NCBI RefSeq assembly: GCF_002263515.1
Contig: NZ_CP022752.1
Coordinates: 3,162,001-3,226,000 of the forward strand
Length of the DNA stretch: 64,000 nucleotides
Direction of reading: 5' to 3'
Source: Actinopolyspora erythraea
GTDB taxonomy: Bacteria; Actinomycetota; Actinomycetes; Mycobacteriales; Pseudonocardiaceae
Made by a program: the position numbers and the translations under genes. This document shows, piece after piece, positions 1 to 7,151 of the stretch; positions within the stretch are counted from its first letter, which is position 1, and each line of letters begins with the position of its first letter. Below the pieces are notes generated by a model, which worked only from the letters and a program-made list of their open reading frames with translations, was not told the origin of the DNA and searched no databases.

Positions 1-251
1 AACATCGCCCGATCCTCCGCGTGGATGTGCGTAACCGCCGCACCACGTTCGTGACCAGACGCCCGTGACCTCGATGCCTCTTTTTAGCTGAAAACATCGT
101 GCACGGCACCGGCCAGCGCAGTCTCTTCCCCAGCTATGTCAGCACCGCGTCGACGACGGGGTGCTGTGTGGATGAGGGTGCCGGACATTTCCCGTATCCG
201 GACATGTCACCAACGACGCCCGGCATTAACGCCGTGTAGTCCACGCCGCGT
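1..251. other. Gene-free left edge of window
   Basis: I see no convincing gene here. Short open frames exist but lack a ribosome binding site and actinobacterial codon bias. The stretch leads into the structured repeat at 252 and is presumably the 3' flank of an ICE gene left of the window. Confidence 0.5.
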
Positions 252-360
252 CGGTGGGGCGTGGGCACTCTGCACCGCCGTCGGCGGGAGTCAAGCGCTC
301 AACCGAGCGCGCTTGACTCCTTTGCCACCGACGGCGGTGCTTGCCGAGTGCGCCCCACCG
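252..360 (+). repeat. Structured intergenic repeat, copy A
   Basis: This is a long interrupted hairpin. Nested perfect arms are 252-260/352-360 (9 bp), 265-270/346-351 (6 bp), 272-284/328-340 (13 bp) and 287-298/309-320 (12 bp), with a small apical loop. Two other copies lie at 2074 and 3850. All three share an ACTCTGC segment on the 5' side and an apical AGCGCTNAAC..GCGCTTG block. The apical stem differs from copy C by three paired substitutions that keep the pairing. It lies about 230 nt upstream of the gene at 590. I infer a structured RNA leader or a protein-binding DNA hairpin; no known family is recognised. Confidence 0.75.
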
Positions 361-458
361 GCACGGCCGGCGGAAACAGTCTCGGTCTGACCAGTCATCA
401 CTGTTCTCGGCGATAACGCCGGGAATTTGAGTTCAACGGGCGCATGCCGCCCGTCCCG

Positions 459-506
459 GACCCGGCTCCGTTGTGGTCGCCCCGACCGAACGGGCCGGGT
501 CTTTTT
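459..506 (+). terminator. Intrinsic terminator or attenuator before 590 gene
   Basis: Three stacked stems (459-466/494-501, 468-472/489-493, 475-478/484-487) close a compact hairpin followed directly by TTTTT. It sits between structured repeat A and the gene at 590, so it either ends an upstream transcript or attenuates the 590 gene. Confidence 0.6.
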
Positions 507-589
507 GCTGAGCACTGCTCGTTTCCGGCCGCGACACGGCCGGAGGTACTGCCCCATGACAACGACATCGAGTGACTGAGGAGATCATC

Positions 590-1189
590 ATGCCTCTCGA
601 ATCGAGGACACTCACCGACATCCTGGAGACCACATCCGCTGCGTGTGCCCCGGTATTCGATCAGATGGCCTGGTGCGAGGACGAGATCCAGGCAGCGCAA
701 CGGCGTCACCCGCACGCAGCGGACACGCTGTATCACTCATGGACGCTCCTCCACCCCACTACCGCGCGGATGAGCACCGAGTTCGTCTACCGCAGCCACT
801 GTCGCGAAATCCTCGAGCGGGTCGCGGCCGGTGAGGACACCCGCCCCGGATCGGCGGCCGAAATCGTCATCGCCCTGTGCGAGGTCGCCAAGACCACTCC
901 GATCACCACGGCGGCCGAGGGCGTGCTCTTCCGCCTGTGGGCCGAAGCGTTTCCCGACCAGCAGGACATCGACCTGCATCGCTCTCACCGTGAAACGCTG
1001 TACAACGACCGGATCGACGATGCCGAATCCCTGATGCGCAGCAAAACAAGTGTCACTACTCGGGCACTTACGCTGGCGAAGATCGAGTGCCACGGACGGC
1101 ATCACGGTGAACGAGTCACGTGTTCCTACGCCCCGAATGCTCCCTCTATCGACGAGAGCTCCTCGTGCCCCACGTGGGCAACACGGTGA
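590..1189 (+). CDS. Hypothetical protein of ICE maintenance module
   Basis: Encodes about 199 residues. The ATG at 590 was chosen because GAGGAG lies 6-12 nt upstream; a GTG at 572 would be in frame but has no comparable site. The protein is soluble, mostly helical by composition, with no signal peptide or membrane segment. Residues beyond about 150 become richer in Cys and His and look less conserved in style, so the 3' end may have been altered. I do not recognise the family. It is the first gene of the plus-strand cassette series and is preceded by structured repeat A and a terminator-like hairpin, suggesting its own regulated transcript. Confidence 0.6.
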   Translation: MPLESRTLTDILETTSAACAPVFDQMAWCEDEIQAAQRRHPHAADTLYHSWTLLHPTTARMSTEFVYRSHCREILERVAAGEDTRPGSAAEIVIALCEVAKTTPITTAAEGVLFRLWAEAFPDQQDIDLHRSHRETLYNDRIDDAESLMRSKTSVTTRALTLAKIECHGRHHGERVTCSYAPNAPSIDESSSCPTWATR

Positions 1190-1509
1190 CCCATTGTGCG
1201 CGTGTTGGGCCGCCCTAATATTTGGATAGGAACCGCGACCAGGGATCCGCGGCGAGTTTCCACGTGTCGATCTCACCGGTGACGACAGTATCCGTCGACT
1301 GCGTAGCTCTCGATGGATCACCATGTCAGAACAGGATCCCCGAGCTCGTTTCTCTCACAGATCAGATCACTCATCCGAATTCACCGCAGAAACCATCGGA
1401 TGTTTCTGTCCGGCGATGGACAGTAATTCGTTGTCCGGCTATATCGATGTCGCACAGTTGGCTGATTATCTCGTTGTGCGGTGTCTTACTCGAATGGAAG
1501 GAAAACCGC
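1190..1509. other. Non-coding stretch, lower GC
   Basis: The reading frame of the downstream gene is open through this region, but codon use is poor and the only good ribosome binding site is at 1496-1504, so I treat it as a leader. No hairpin as strong as those around neighbouring genes is seen. Confidence 0.4.
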
Positions 1510-2007
1510 ATGTCCCAGCAAGAGACAGTTGCCCACCCCGGCGCCGGCGATGCTTCGCCTCCCCCGGTCGGTCTGATGGACCCGTCTGGGCGGATCGACC
1601 TGCGCACTCCGGAGGGGGCGGCGATCTTTGGTCTGTTCCGCCGGATCAAAGTCCTCGTCGAGGAGCCGGACGGCTCTTGGCCTGGTGGGGACCTCGTGGA
1701 GGTGCTCAACGAGTGGCTGGCCGATGTCGGACTGGATCCTGACGAGGAACTCGATAACGCCCGATCTCGGCTAGAAACCATGGCAGAAACGAAGGAAGCG
1801 TTGTGGACAGTGGCAGGCCTGCGCAACCAGGCCTCACCTGGTGAAACGTTGATCGCCGCGGTGTTCGCTGGTCAGCACTTCTGCCGGGACAGCGAACCCG
1901 GCGACGAGGGCGGGTACCAGCGGGTCGTCGACACGGTAACCGCCGAGGACGCGGACGAGGCTGAACGACTCGCGTACGAACTGTTCGAATCCGCCCGCGA
2001 CGAGTGA
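1510..2007 (+). CDS. Hypothetical acidic protein
   Basis: Encodes about 165 residues. The start at 1510 follows AAGGAAA at good spacing; a longer in-frame extension back to 1222 lacks coding character. The product is acidic, soluble, with no membrane segment or recognisable catalytic motif; the C-terminal 40 residues are rich in Glu and Asp. Family unknown. It sits between structured repeats A and B in the maintenance module. Confidence 0.6.
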   Translation: MSQQETVAHPGAGDASPPPVGLMDPSGRIDLRTPEGAAIFGLFRRIKVLVEEPDGSWPGGDLVEVLNEWLADVGLDPDEELDNARSRLETMAETKEALWTVAGLRNQASPGETLIAAVFAGQHFCRDSEPGDEGGYQRVVDTVTAEDADEAERLAYELFESARDE

Positions 2008-2073
2008 GTCGATCGCGCTGCTCTCCGACTTCCCAATCAGAAATCTTCGGCAATGGATGTTCTGCTGCGGTGT

Positions 2074-2184
2074 CGGTGGGAAGTGGGGAGAACTCTGCCC
2101 CGTCAGCAGCGGGAGTCGAGGGCTGAACCGGACGCGCTTGAGGCTCTCCCCGCGGTAGCGGGGCTTGTTGAGTGAGCTTCACCG
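2074..2184 (+). repeat. Structured intergenic repeat, copy B
   Basis: A diverged copy of the 252-360 element. Pairing retained: 2074-2078 with 2180-2184, ACTC 2092-2095 with GAGT 2170-2173, 2097-2102 with 2159-2164, 2111-2115 with 2146-2150, and 2116-2120 with 2137-2141 (one G-T wobble). The ACTCTGC segment (2092-2098) and GCTGAACCG loop are conserved. It ends about 97 nt before the start of the DUF932 gene. Sequence has drifted but the fold persists, which supports function. Confidence 0.65.
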
Positions 2185-2280
2185 AGACGGGCGAATTCTT
2201 CCTGCGTGGTGCGTGAGCAGGCACCGACCAATCCCTGTGGGCATCACGACCAATTTCCCTGTGAAAGGAACACGATTGTC

Positions 2281-3270
2281 ATGTCACATCACATCGAACG
2301 CTTCGCCGACGGCAGTGCCGCTTTCACCAGTGCTCGCCTGGACGCGTGGCACCAGCTGGGCACGGTCACTCGCGAGGCCATGACCGGCCAGGAGGTACTG
2401 CGGCTGGCCCGACTGGGTGGGTGGAACGTGCGCAAGCTCGGGTTGACCGCCACCGAGCTCACTGACGAGGGGGTTACCAGCCTCGCGGTTCCCGACCGGT
2501 TCGCCACGGTGCGAACGCATCCGGTCACCGGTGAGCTGGACTACCTGGGCACGGTAGGTAAGGACTACGAGATCAGGCAGAACGAGCAGCAGGTCGAGCT
2601 GCTGGACGCGTTGGTCGACGAGTCCGGGGCGCATTTCGAGACCGCGGGCAGCCTGCGGGGTGGCACGCAGACGTTCGTGACCATGAAGCTGCCGGAGGCG
2701 ATGCGGCTGGCCGGCACCGACGAGATCGACCTGTATCTGGTGGTACTCAACAGCCACGACGGGTCGAGTTCGTTTCGGGTGGTGATCACGCCGGTGCGGG
2801 TGGTCTGCGCCAACACCCAGCACATGGCGCTGCACACAGCGCGCGCTTCGCATGCTATCCGGCACACCAAGTCCGCCAGGATCAAGATCGCTGAGGTTCG
2901 CCAGAAGTTGGGCTTGATGTGGGACTACTGTGAGGCCTTCGAGAACGAGGCCGAACGAATGATCAACGCCGAGTTGTCCACCAACGGGTTCCGGGAGGTC
3001 ATCGACCAGGTATGGCCGCTCGAGAGCAATCCCTCGAGTCGGACCCGCAACAATGCCGAACGTCGTACCACCGCGTTGCTGCGGTTGTGGCGCGAGGCCG
3101 ACACCCAACAGTCGATCCGCGGCACCCGGTGGGCCGGAGTGCAGGCGATCACCGAGTATCTGGACCACTACTCGCCGGCCGCGGATGCCACCGTGCGCGC
3201 CAAGCGAGTCGTGGCCAGCGACGCGATCGCCGACCGCAAACAGCACGCCTACGAGCTGCTGGCGCTGTAA
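2281..3270 (+). CDS. DUF932 / plasmid- and phage-type protein
   Basis: Encodes 329 residues matching the DUF932 (TIGR03299-type) family of phage, plasmid and ICE proteins. Features seen include the early WHQLG segment, GTVGKDYEIRQNEQ near residue 98 and the VRVVCANTQ motif near residue 183, all typical of the family. Length is usual. The ATG at 2281 follows GAAAGGAA. The biochemical role of DUF932 proteins is not settled; they recur on mobile elements near replication and partition genes. Here it follows structured repeat B and stands as a single-gene cassette. Confidence 0.9.
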   Translation: MSHHIERFADGSAAFTSARLDAWHQLGTVTREAMTGQEVLRLARLGGWNVRKLGLTATELTDEGVTSLAVPDRFATVRTHPVTGELDYLGTVGKDYEIRQNEQQVELLDALVDESGAHFETAGSLRGGTQTFVTMKLPEAMRLAGTDEIDLYLVVLNSHDGSSSFRVVITPVRVVCANTQHMALHTARASHAIRHTKSARIKIAEVRQKLGLMWDYCEAFENEAERMINAELSTNGFREVIDQVWPLESNPSSRTRNNAERRTTALLRLWREADTQQSIRGTRWAGVQAITEYLDHYSPAADATVRAKRVVASDAIADRKQHAYELLAL

Positions 3271-3491
3271 AAGCGCCAGGGCTCACCCGGAGATGTCTCC
3301 GGGTAGGTCGGCGCAGCCGGTGAACCACCCCTGTGCAGGGATCCGCAGCCAACACGCGTGGCTGCGGCCGACCAAAGCATCCACCGGCCGCTGATTTCCG
3401 AGTGAAAGAGACACACCTCTTCCACCGGCCAGGCTAGCCCAACACCACGACCTCGTGCTGGTGCAGTCCGAATTCACACCTGTCGCTATGT

Positions 3492-3522
3492 GCTGGGGGC
3501 GTCCCGCCGGGGCGCCCCCAGC
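3492..3522 (+). terminator. GC-rich hairpin, terminator-like
   Basis: Perfect 10-bp stem (3492-3501 with 3513-3522) around an 11-nt loop. No long T-run follows, only GTTGGCTGTTTT downstream. It separates the DUF932 gene from the small gene at 3547. Confidence 0.5.
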
Positions 3523-3546
3523 GTTGGCTGTTTTCAGGAGCACCCG

Positions 3547-3903
3547 ATGGGCGCTGTCACGAGCACACTGGCCGCTCTGCTGACCGCCGCTGATGAACAC
3601 GACGAGCCAGTCATCCCACGCACGGCCCACCACGCCCGACTGCTCGGACGGTCTAACGGCTGGGTGGTCTCGCTGTTCTACGCCGGTCCCGCTCCAGCTG
3701 TCACCGAGGCACGGCCGCCGTCGAGGTCGGCACCGCAGGCAGGGGCGCCGATCACGGCGACGGCCGTGTGCTCATCGAGCGGCGGCTTAACGGACTCTCG
3801 GTGTGCAGCTGCGGGGAATACGTCGTCTCGGGGCAGGTGTGCCGGTGTGCTCGGTGGGGCGGTGCGCACTCTGCCCCACCGCCGGTGCCGGGACAAGCGC
3901 TGA
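3547..3903 (+). CDS. Small hypothetical protein, probable frameshift
   Basis: The ATG at 3547 follows CAGGAG. The first ~53 residues read well (helical start, then WVVSLFYAGPAP). Beyond about 3700 the annotated frame becomes rich in Pro, Ser and Arg, while the frame carrying GTG at 3768 has better codon use and encodes a Cys-rich tail (VCSCGEYVV...VCRC). This suggests a one- or two-base indel near 3700, either a real lesion or a sequencing error. The 3' end runs into structured repeat C. Function unknown. Confidence 0.4.
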   Translation: MGAVTSTLAALLTAADEHDEPVIPRTAHHARLLGRSNGWVVSLFYAGPAPAVTEARPPSRSAPQAGAPITATAVCSSSGGLTDSRCAAAGNTSSRGRCAGVLGGAVRTLPHRRCRDKR

Positions 3904-3960
3904 ACAGAGCGCGCTTGTCCCGGCACCGACAGCGGGGCGTGGCGAGTGCGCCCCACCGAG
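3850..3960 (+). repeat. Structured intergenic repeat, copy C
   Basis: The best-paired copy of the element. Arms: 3850-3859 with 3951-3960, GCGCACTC with GAGTGCGC just inside, GCCCC with GGGGC, and a perfect 17-bp apical stem (3884-3900 with 3910-3926) around a loop containing GAACAGA. ACTCTGC is at 3868-3874. Compared with copy A, three apical base pairs are swapped on both strands (G-C/C-G, A-T/G-C, T-A/A-T). It ends 69 nt before the gene at 4030. Confidence 0.75.
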
Positions 3961-4029
3961 GCACGGCAACACCCGCTTCGGCGCGGTGGGGCTTTCGTTG
4001 TCCGTCCCGGCCGAAGACGAGAGGTCACC

Positions 4030-4275
4030 ATGCACACGCGCTACAGCCTGCCCGTCCGGAAACACACCGGTGCCACCGCCGTCATCGTGGGGTGGCACCG
4101 CCTGTTGTCCACGTTCGTCATCCACGTCCACGGCCCCAACCACGCGACTGTGGTCAACCGGGGTGATCTCTACGACCGGATCACCGACCCGCGGGCCGTG
4201 GTGGCTACCGCCCGCCAGTGGGCTCTCATCCCACCCGATCTCGTGGCGGCTCTGGTCGCTGACCAGCACGCCTGA
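4030..4275 (+). CDS. Hypothetical 81-residue protein
   Basis: ATG at 4030 preceded by GAGAGG. The product is a small soluble protein with a beta-rich first half (GATAVIVGWHRLL, FVIHVHGPNHATVV) and a helical end. No recognised domain. It follows structured repeat C directly and is followed by the 4410 gene, which has the GTGAAAGGA type of leader also seen at 2281. Confidence 0.55.
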   Translation: MHTRYSLPVRKHTGATAVIVGWHRLLSTFVIHVHGPNHATVVNRGDLYDRITDPRAVVATARQWALIPPDLVAALVADQHA

Positions 4276-4409
4276 ATCGTTTCGACCGGTGGGGTCGGCA
4301 GTACACAGCGGTGTCTGCCGGCCCGGCCGCGCGTGGACGGACGCGTGCCGTCGACGCGTGGGCGGGCACCGACCACCCCGCCGTATCCATCCGAGTGAAA
4401 GGACGTTTC

Positions 4410-4859
4410 ATGGGCTTCGACATGGTCGTGCAGGGCGCTCCGAGCCAGCATTCGCATCGCTATCTGCGCCGCGGTGTTTTCGGGATGCTGGTCACCGCCC
4501 AGGAGATGGTTCGCCTGGGTATGGCGTTTACCAGTGACATGCCCACGTTTCCCGAGTCAGGGCATCTCTCCGAGGAGGAGTTCACCAACCAGGGGGAACC
4601 GGTCACTGAGCAGGCCCGTACGTATCTGGCCCAACTGGACGAGACGCTGTCCGCCCACGGCGGCAGCGGAGCGGGGATTCCGCTGCACAAGTTCGGTTCC
4701 AACGACGGGTGGCATGTCACCGCCGCTGAATGCGCCGACGCGGTGGCCGCCTACGACCGGGCGAGGACAGCGGGGACTCCGCACCCGAACGAGTTGGAGG
4801 GTGACGTGGTCCCGTTTTTGCGCACCGCCGCGCAGTGCGACGGGTTCCGCGTGTACTGA
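4410..4859 (+). CDS. Hypothetical 149-residue protein
   Basis: ATG at 4410 follows GTGAAAGGA at good spacing. Starts MGFDMVV and is soluble, with no signal sequence. Residues 60-125 are mixed helix and loop; no catalytic motif recognised. Codon use is strongly actinobacterial, so I take it as a real gene. It belongs to the series of short, individually spaced cassettes and may be cotranscribed with 4934. Confidence 0.6.
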   Translation: MGFDMVVQGAPSQHSHRYLRRGVFGMLVTAQEMVRLGMAFTSDMPTFPESGHLSEEEFTNQGEPVTEQARTYLAQLDETLSAHGGSGAGIPLHKFGSNDGWHVTAAECADAVAAYDRARTAGTPHPNELEGDVVPFLRTAAQCDGFRVY

Positions 4860-4933
4860 TCCCCCGTCTCGGGCCTCTCCCGGCCCAGGTCGAGCCGGGG
4901 CCGGGAGCGTCCGTTCTGCTTGGAGAACTTCGA

Positions 4934-5149
4934 ATGACCACTACCGACCTACCCAACCACTACGACCCGGTGGCGGTCTTTGCCGAGACGTTCGACGACG
5001 GAATGCTGGCCGAGCACCTGGCGACGTTATTCACCTGCGACGAAGTCAATGTCTTGGCGGGCCTGTTGGAGTCATTCCACCGTCATGAGGGTGCCCGCTG
5101 CTGGTTGGACGTCCACCAGAACGACTGCGACGAGCCCCACCGGCACTAA
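4934..5149 (+). CDS. Small acidic hypothetical protein
   Basis: Encodes 71 residues from an ATG preceded by GGAGA. Very acidic, with helical segments around residues 14-50 and a Cys/His-rich end (CWLDVHQNDCDEPHRH) that could bind metal; this is inference from composition only. A GC-rich hairpin lies in the 70-nt gap before it. Family not recognised. Confidence 0.5.
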   Translation: MTTTDLPNHYDPVAVFAETFDDGMLAEHLATLFTCDEVNVLAGLLESFHRHEGARCWLDVHQNDCDEPHRH

Positions 5150-5178
5150 CCCCACGTATCCGTCCCACACCCGAGTGC

Positions 5179-5212
5179 GCGCCCCGTCATCCCTGCCCGG
5201 ATGACGGGGCGC
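5179..5212 (+). terminator. Perfect 14-bp hairpin
   Basis: 5179-5192 pairs perfectly with 5199-5212 around a 6-nt loop, followed by TGTGTGTT. It lies between the 4934 and 5243 genes and probably ends transcripts or protects mRNA ends. Confidence 0.55.
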
Positions 5213-5242
5213 TGTGTGTTCGCACCTCTGGAGGTGATGTGT

Positions 5243-5608
5243 GTGCCACTGTTCCGTCGTTGCCGCCGCTGCTCCGATCCGTCCGTGTCCCCGGTGACGC
5301 CTCCTGCGAATTCGGTCCACCGTGAACAACGCCTCGCCGGCAAAGACCGGCGGGGGTTGGTGTTGGCCGAGTTGGCGCGTCTGTGCCCGGCCTACGCCGC
5401 TGGTGGCCCCTTCCGTCCGGTGCTGCATCTGTACACCCCGGTCGGGGAACTGCTGTGCCGGATCGAACATCACCAGCGCAATCAGCTCGAGCGGCTGTTG
5501 ACCACGCCCTATGCCTCGCACCGTCCGTCCGAATGGTCGGCCGACGAGATCGAGCGCGTGGTTATTCAGCTGCGGCGTCTGGCCGAGCTCGACCACCTCG
5601 ACGGCTGA
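5243..5608 (+). CDS. Hypothetical 121-residue protein
   Basis: The GTG at 5243 is 8 nt from GGAGG; an ATG at 5237 is too close to that site. The N-terminus has Arg and two Cys in a CRRCSD context, and residues 40-120 are predicted helical (QRNQLERLL, EIERVVIQLRRLAEL). No known domain recognised. It lies just upstream of the GGDEF gene, separated by a hairpin. Confidence 0.55.
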   Translation: MPLFRRCRRCSDPSVSPVTPPANSVHREQRLAGKDRRGLVLAELARLCPAYAAGGPFRPVLHLYTPVGELLCRIEHHQRNQLERLLTTPYASHRPSEWSADEIERVVIQLRRLAELDHLDG

Positions 5609-5653
5609 ATCTTCCGTGGGCGGGCCTGGTCCTGCCCGATGTTTCGAGGAGAT

Positions 5654-5695
5654 CCCGGCGCGGGCCGTGCGTGTCCAGCCTGCGCCCGCGCCGGG
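5654..5695 (+). terminator. GC-rich hairpin before GGDEF gene
   Basis: A perfect 12-bp stem, 5654-5665 with 5684-5695, around an 18-nt loop. No T-run. It ends 25 nt before the start codon at 5721 and could affect translation of that gene. Confidence 0.5.
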
Positions 5696-5720
5696 GTGAT
5701 CCCCCTGCGAAGGAGAGATC

Positions 5721-6335
5721 ATGTCCTGGATTAGCACATATCGGCTGCTGGCGACAGCCGCGCTGGTGGGATGGCTGTTCACCAGCGTGTGGCTGTGTGT
5801 GACGCTGCGGCGTCTGCACCAGACCCGGCATGACGCGTTGACCGGGGTATTGACCCGCGCCGCCTGGCACGCTCACGCCCGCCGGTGTCTCGGCCCTACA
5901 GCCACGCTCGGGCTGCTGGATGTCGACGGACTCAAAACCGTCAACGACCTGCACGGACACCACGCCGGCGACGAGGTGCTCCGTGTCCTCGCCACCCGGC
6001 TGACTACCGAACTCGGCAAGGATGCGGTCATCGGCCGTCTCGGCGGGGACGAGTTCGTGCTTTTGTCCCCGACCACTCCCACGCACCGGCAGCTCGACGC
6101 GCTCGTGACCGAGCTGACTCACCCGGTCCGGCTGTCCGAGCAGGACACCACGGTGCGCGTGGGGGTCGCGCTGGGAATGGCGCCTACGGCCCCACGCCGG
6201 GGCCAGTCTGCCGCCCGGGTGCTGTCGGATGCGCTGCGCGCGGCCGACGTGGCCATGTACCGCGCGAAAAAACACCCCGAACACGCCTGGCTGTGGACCC
6301 GCGACCAGCCGCACCTGTCCCCCTGGTCGACGTGA
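5721..6335 (+). CDS. GGDEF protein with N-terminal membrane anchor
   Basis: Encodes 204 residues. Residues 7-30 form one hydrophobic segment, then a GGDEF domain: DALTGVLTRAAW, LLDVDGLKTVND (metal-binding Asp), and the intact signature RLGGDEF near residue 113. The usual upstream RxxD inhibitory site is absent, so product feedback may be lacking. GGDEF domains make cyclic di-GMP from two GTP; activity here is inferred from intact motifs. ATG at 5721 follows AAGGAGA. A second GGDEF protein is encoded at 36346-37056. In Streptomyces cyclic di-GMP controls development through BldD, so this ICE may sense or shift host development; no EAL or PilZ gene is seen nearby. Confidence 0.85.
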   Translation: MSWISTYRLLATAALVGWLFTSVWLCVTLRRLHQTRHDALTGVLTRAAWHAHARRCLGPTATLGLLDVDGLKTVNDLHGHHAGDEVLRVLATRLTTELGKDAVIGRLGGDEFVLLSPTTPTHRQLDALVTELTHPVRLSEQDTTVRVGVALGMAPTAPRRGQSAARVLSDALRAADVAMYRAKKHPEHAWLWTRDQPHLSPWST

Positions 6336-6496
6336 ACCTCACTCGGCACGTCAAGCACCGCAGCGTACTCCCCACCGAACCCAGCAGCCCACTGCCCGCA
6401 CCCAGCCCGACGCAGCAGTGCTCTCGCGCCCGGTGTGGTCACTACCGCCTGCCGGGCCCGGGCGGGGCGCTCCTACTCCGCTTCCAGGAGGTCGTT

Positions 6497-7039
6497 GTGT
6501 GTTCGATTCATGTTGCCGTGACCCGCTACGCCACCGCTATCAGCGCTCGCCGTGCCGAGGTGTTGTGGGAAGCCACCTATCACGGCATCGACGAGGTCGC
6601 GGCGTTGGAACTGCACCAGGGCCACTGCGGCGGACCCCACGCCGCGGACACGCTGTTCGAAGCGGCCGACGATCTCGCGCCGCTCTCGGTCGAGGAACTG
6701 GTCCGCCGTGCCTACGCTCACGGACGCAGCACCCCGAGCGTTCGGGAACGATTCCTGGAGTGGTTTCTCGCGCAGGTGCACCGCATGTTGCTGCCCGACG
6801 AGGAGACCCCGTCGACCCCGCCCGGTTCGCGGCCGTACTGGTCCGACGTGGCTTGCTGGGCAGCTCCCCTGCTCGACCCGATCGACGAGTGGCTCGACCA
6901 CGCCGTAGCCAACGTCTACGGCACCGCCCTGAGCACCGTGATCGCCCGGCACGAAGCCGAGTTGGCCGCGCACCGACCGTCGTGCCGTCGGCACACCGCT
7001 GGCTCGCCAACACCGACCGGAAACGAACCGTCGTGGTGA
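6497..7039 (+). CDS. Hypothetical protein, paralogue of the 18589 gene
   Basis: About 180 residues from a GTG at 6497 after CAGGAGG. Soluble, acidic. Its layout matches the product of 18589-19143: a Cys near residue 50, then RVAY/RRAY-type segment, RERFLEWF..QVHRMLLPDE, a PYW(S/E) motif and an A-C-WA block. The shared family is not one I can name. Two diverged members in the same element suggest ancient duplication or acquisition. It is closed by a strong terminator at 7057. Confidence 0.65.
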   Translation: MCSIHVAVTRYATAISARRAEVLWEATYHGIDEVAALELHQGHCGGPHAADTLFEAADDLAPLSVEELVRRAYAHGRSTPSVRERFLEWFLAQVHRMLLPDEETPSTPPGSRPYWSDVACWAAPLLDPIDEWLDHAVANVYGTALSTVIARHEAELAAHRPSCRRHTAGSPTPTGNEPSW

Positions 7040-7056
7040 CACCACCCCACACCCTC

Positions 7057-7087
7057 GCCCCGGCCAGCGTGCTGGCCGGGGCTTTTT
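7057..7087 (+). terminator. Rho-independent terminator
   Basis: Perfect 12-bp stem (7057-7068 with 7071-7082, tight loop) followed by TTTTT. It ends the 6497 transcript and isolates the dnaN-like gene at 7152. Confidence 0.85.
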
Positions 7088-7151
7088 GCGTAACTACCGA
7101 CCGGTGCGTGCCCGCACGCCCCGGTCAGCCCGAAAGACAAGGAGTTCGCCC

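Noticed and set aside
4860..4933. CRISPR-like or tandem repeat signal in GC-rich spacers
   Set aside because: Only single inverted repeats are present; no regularly spaced direct repeats or cas genes were seen in the window.
5562..6314. Long minus-strand open frame opposite the GGDEF gene
   Set aside because: It mirrors a gene with clear conserved motifs; such shadow frames are common in GC-rich DNA.
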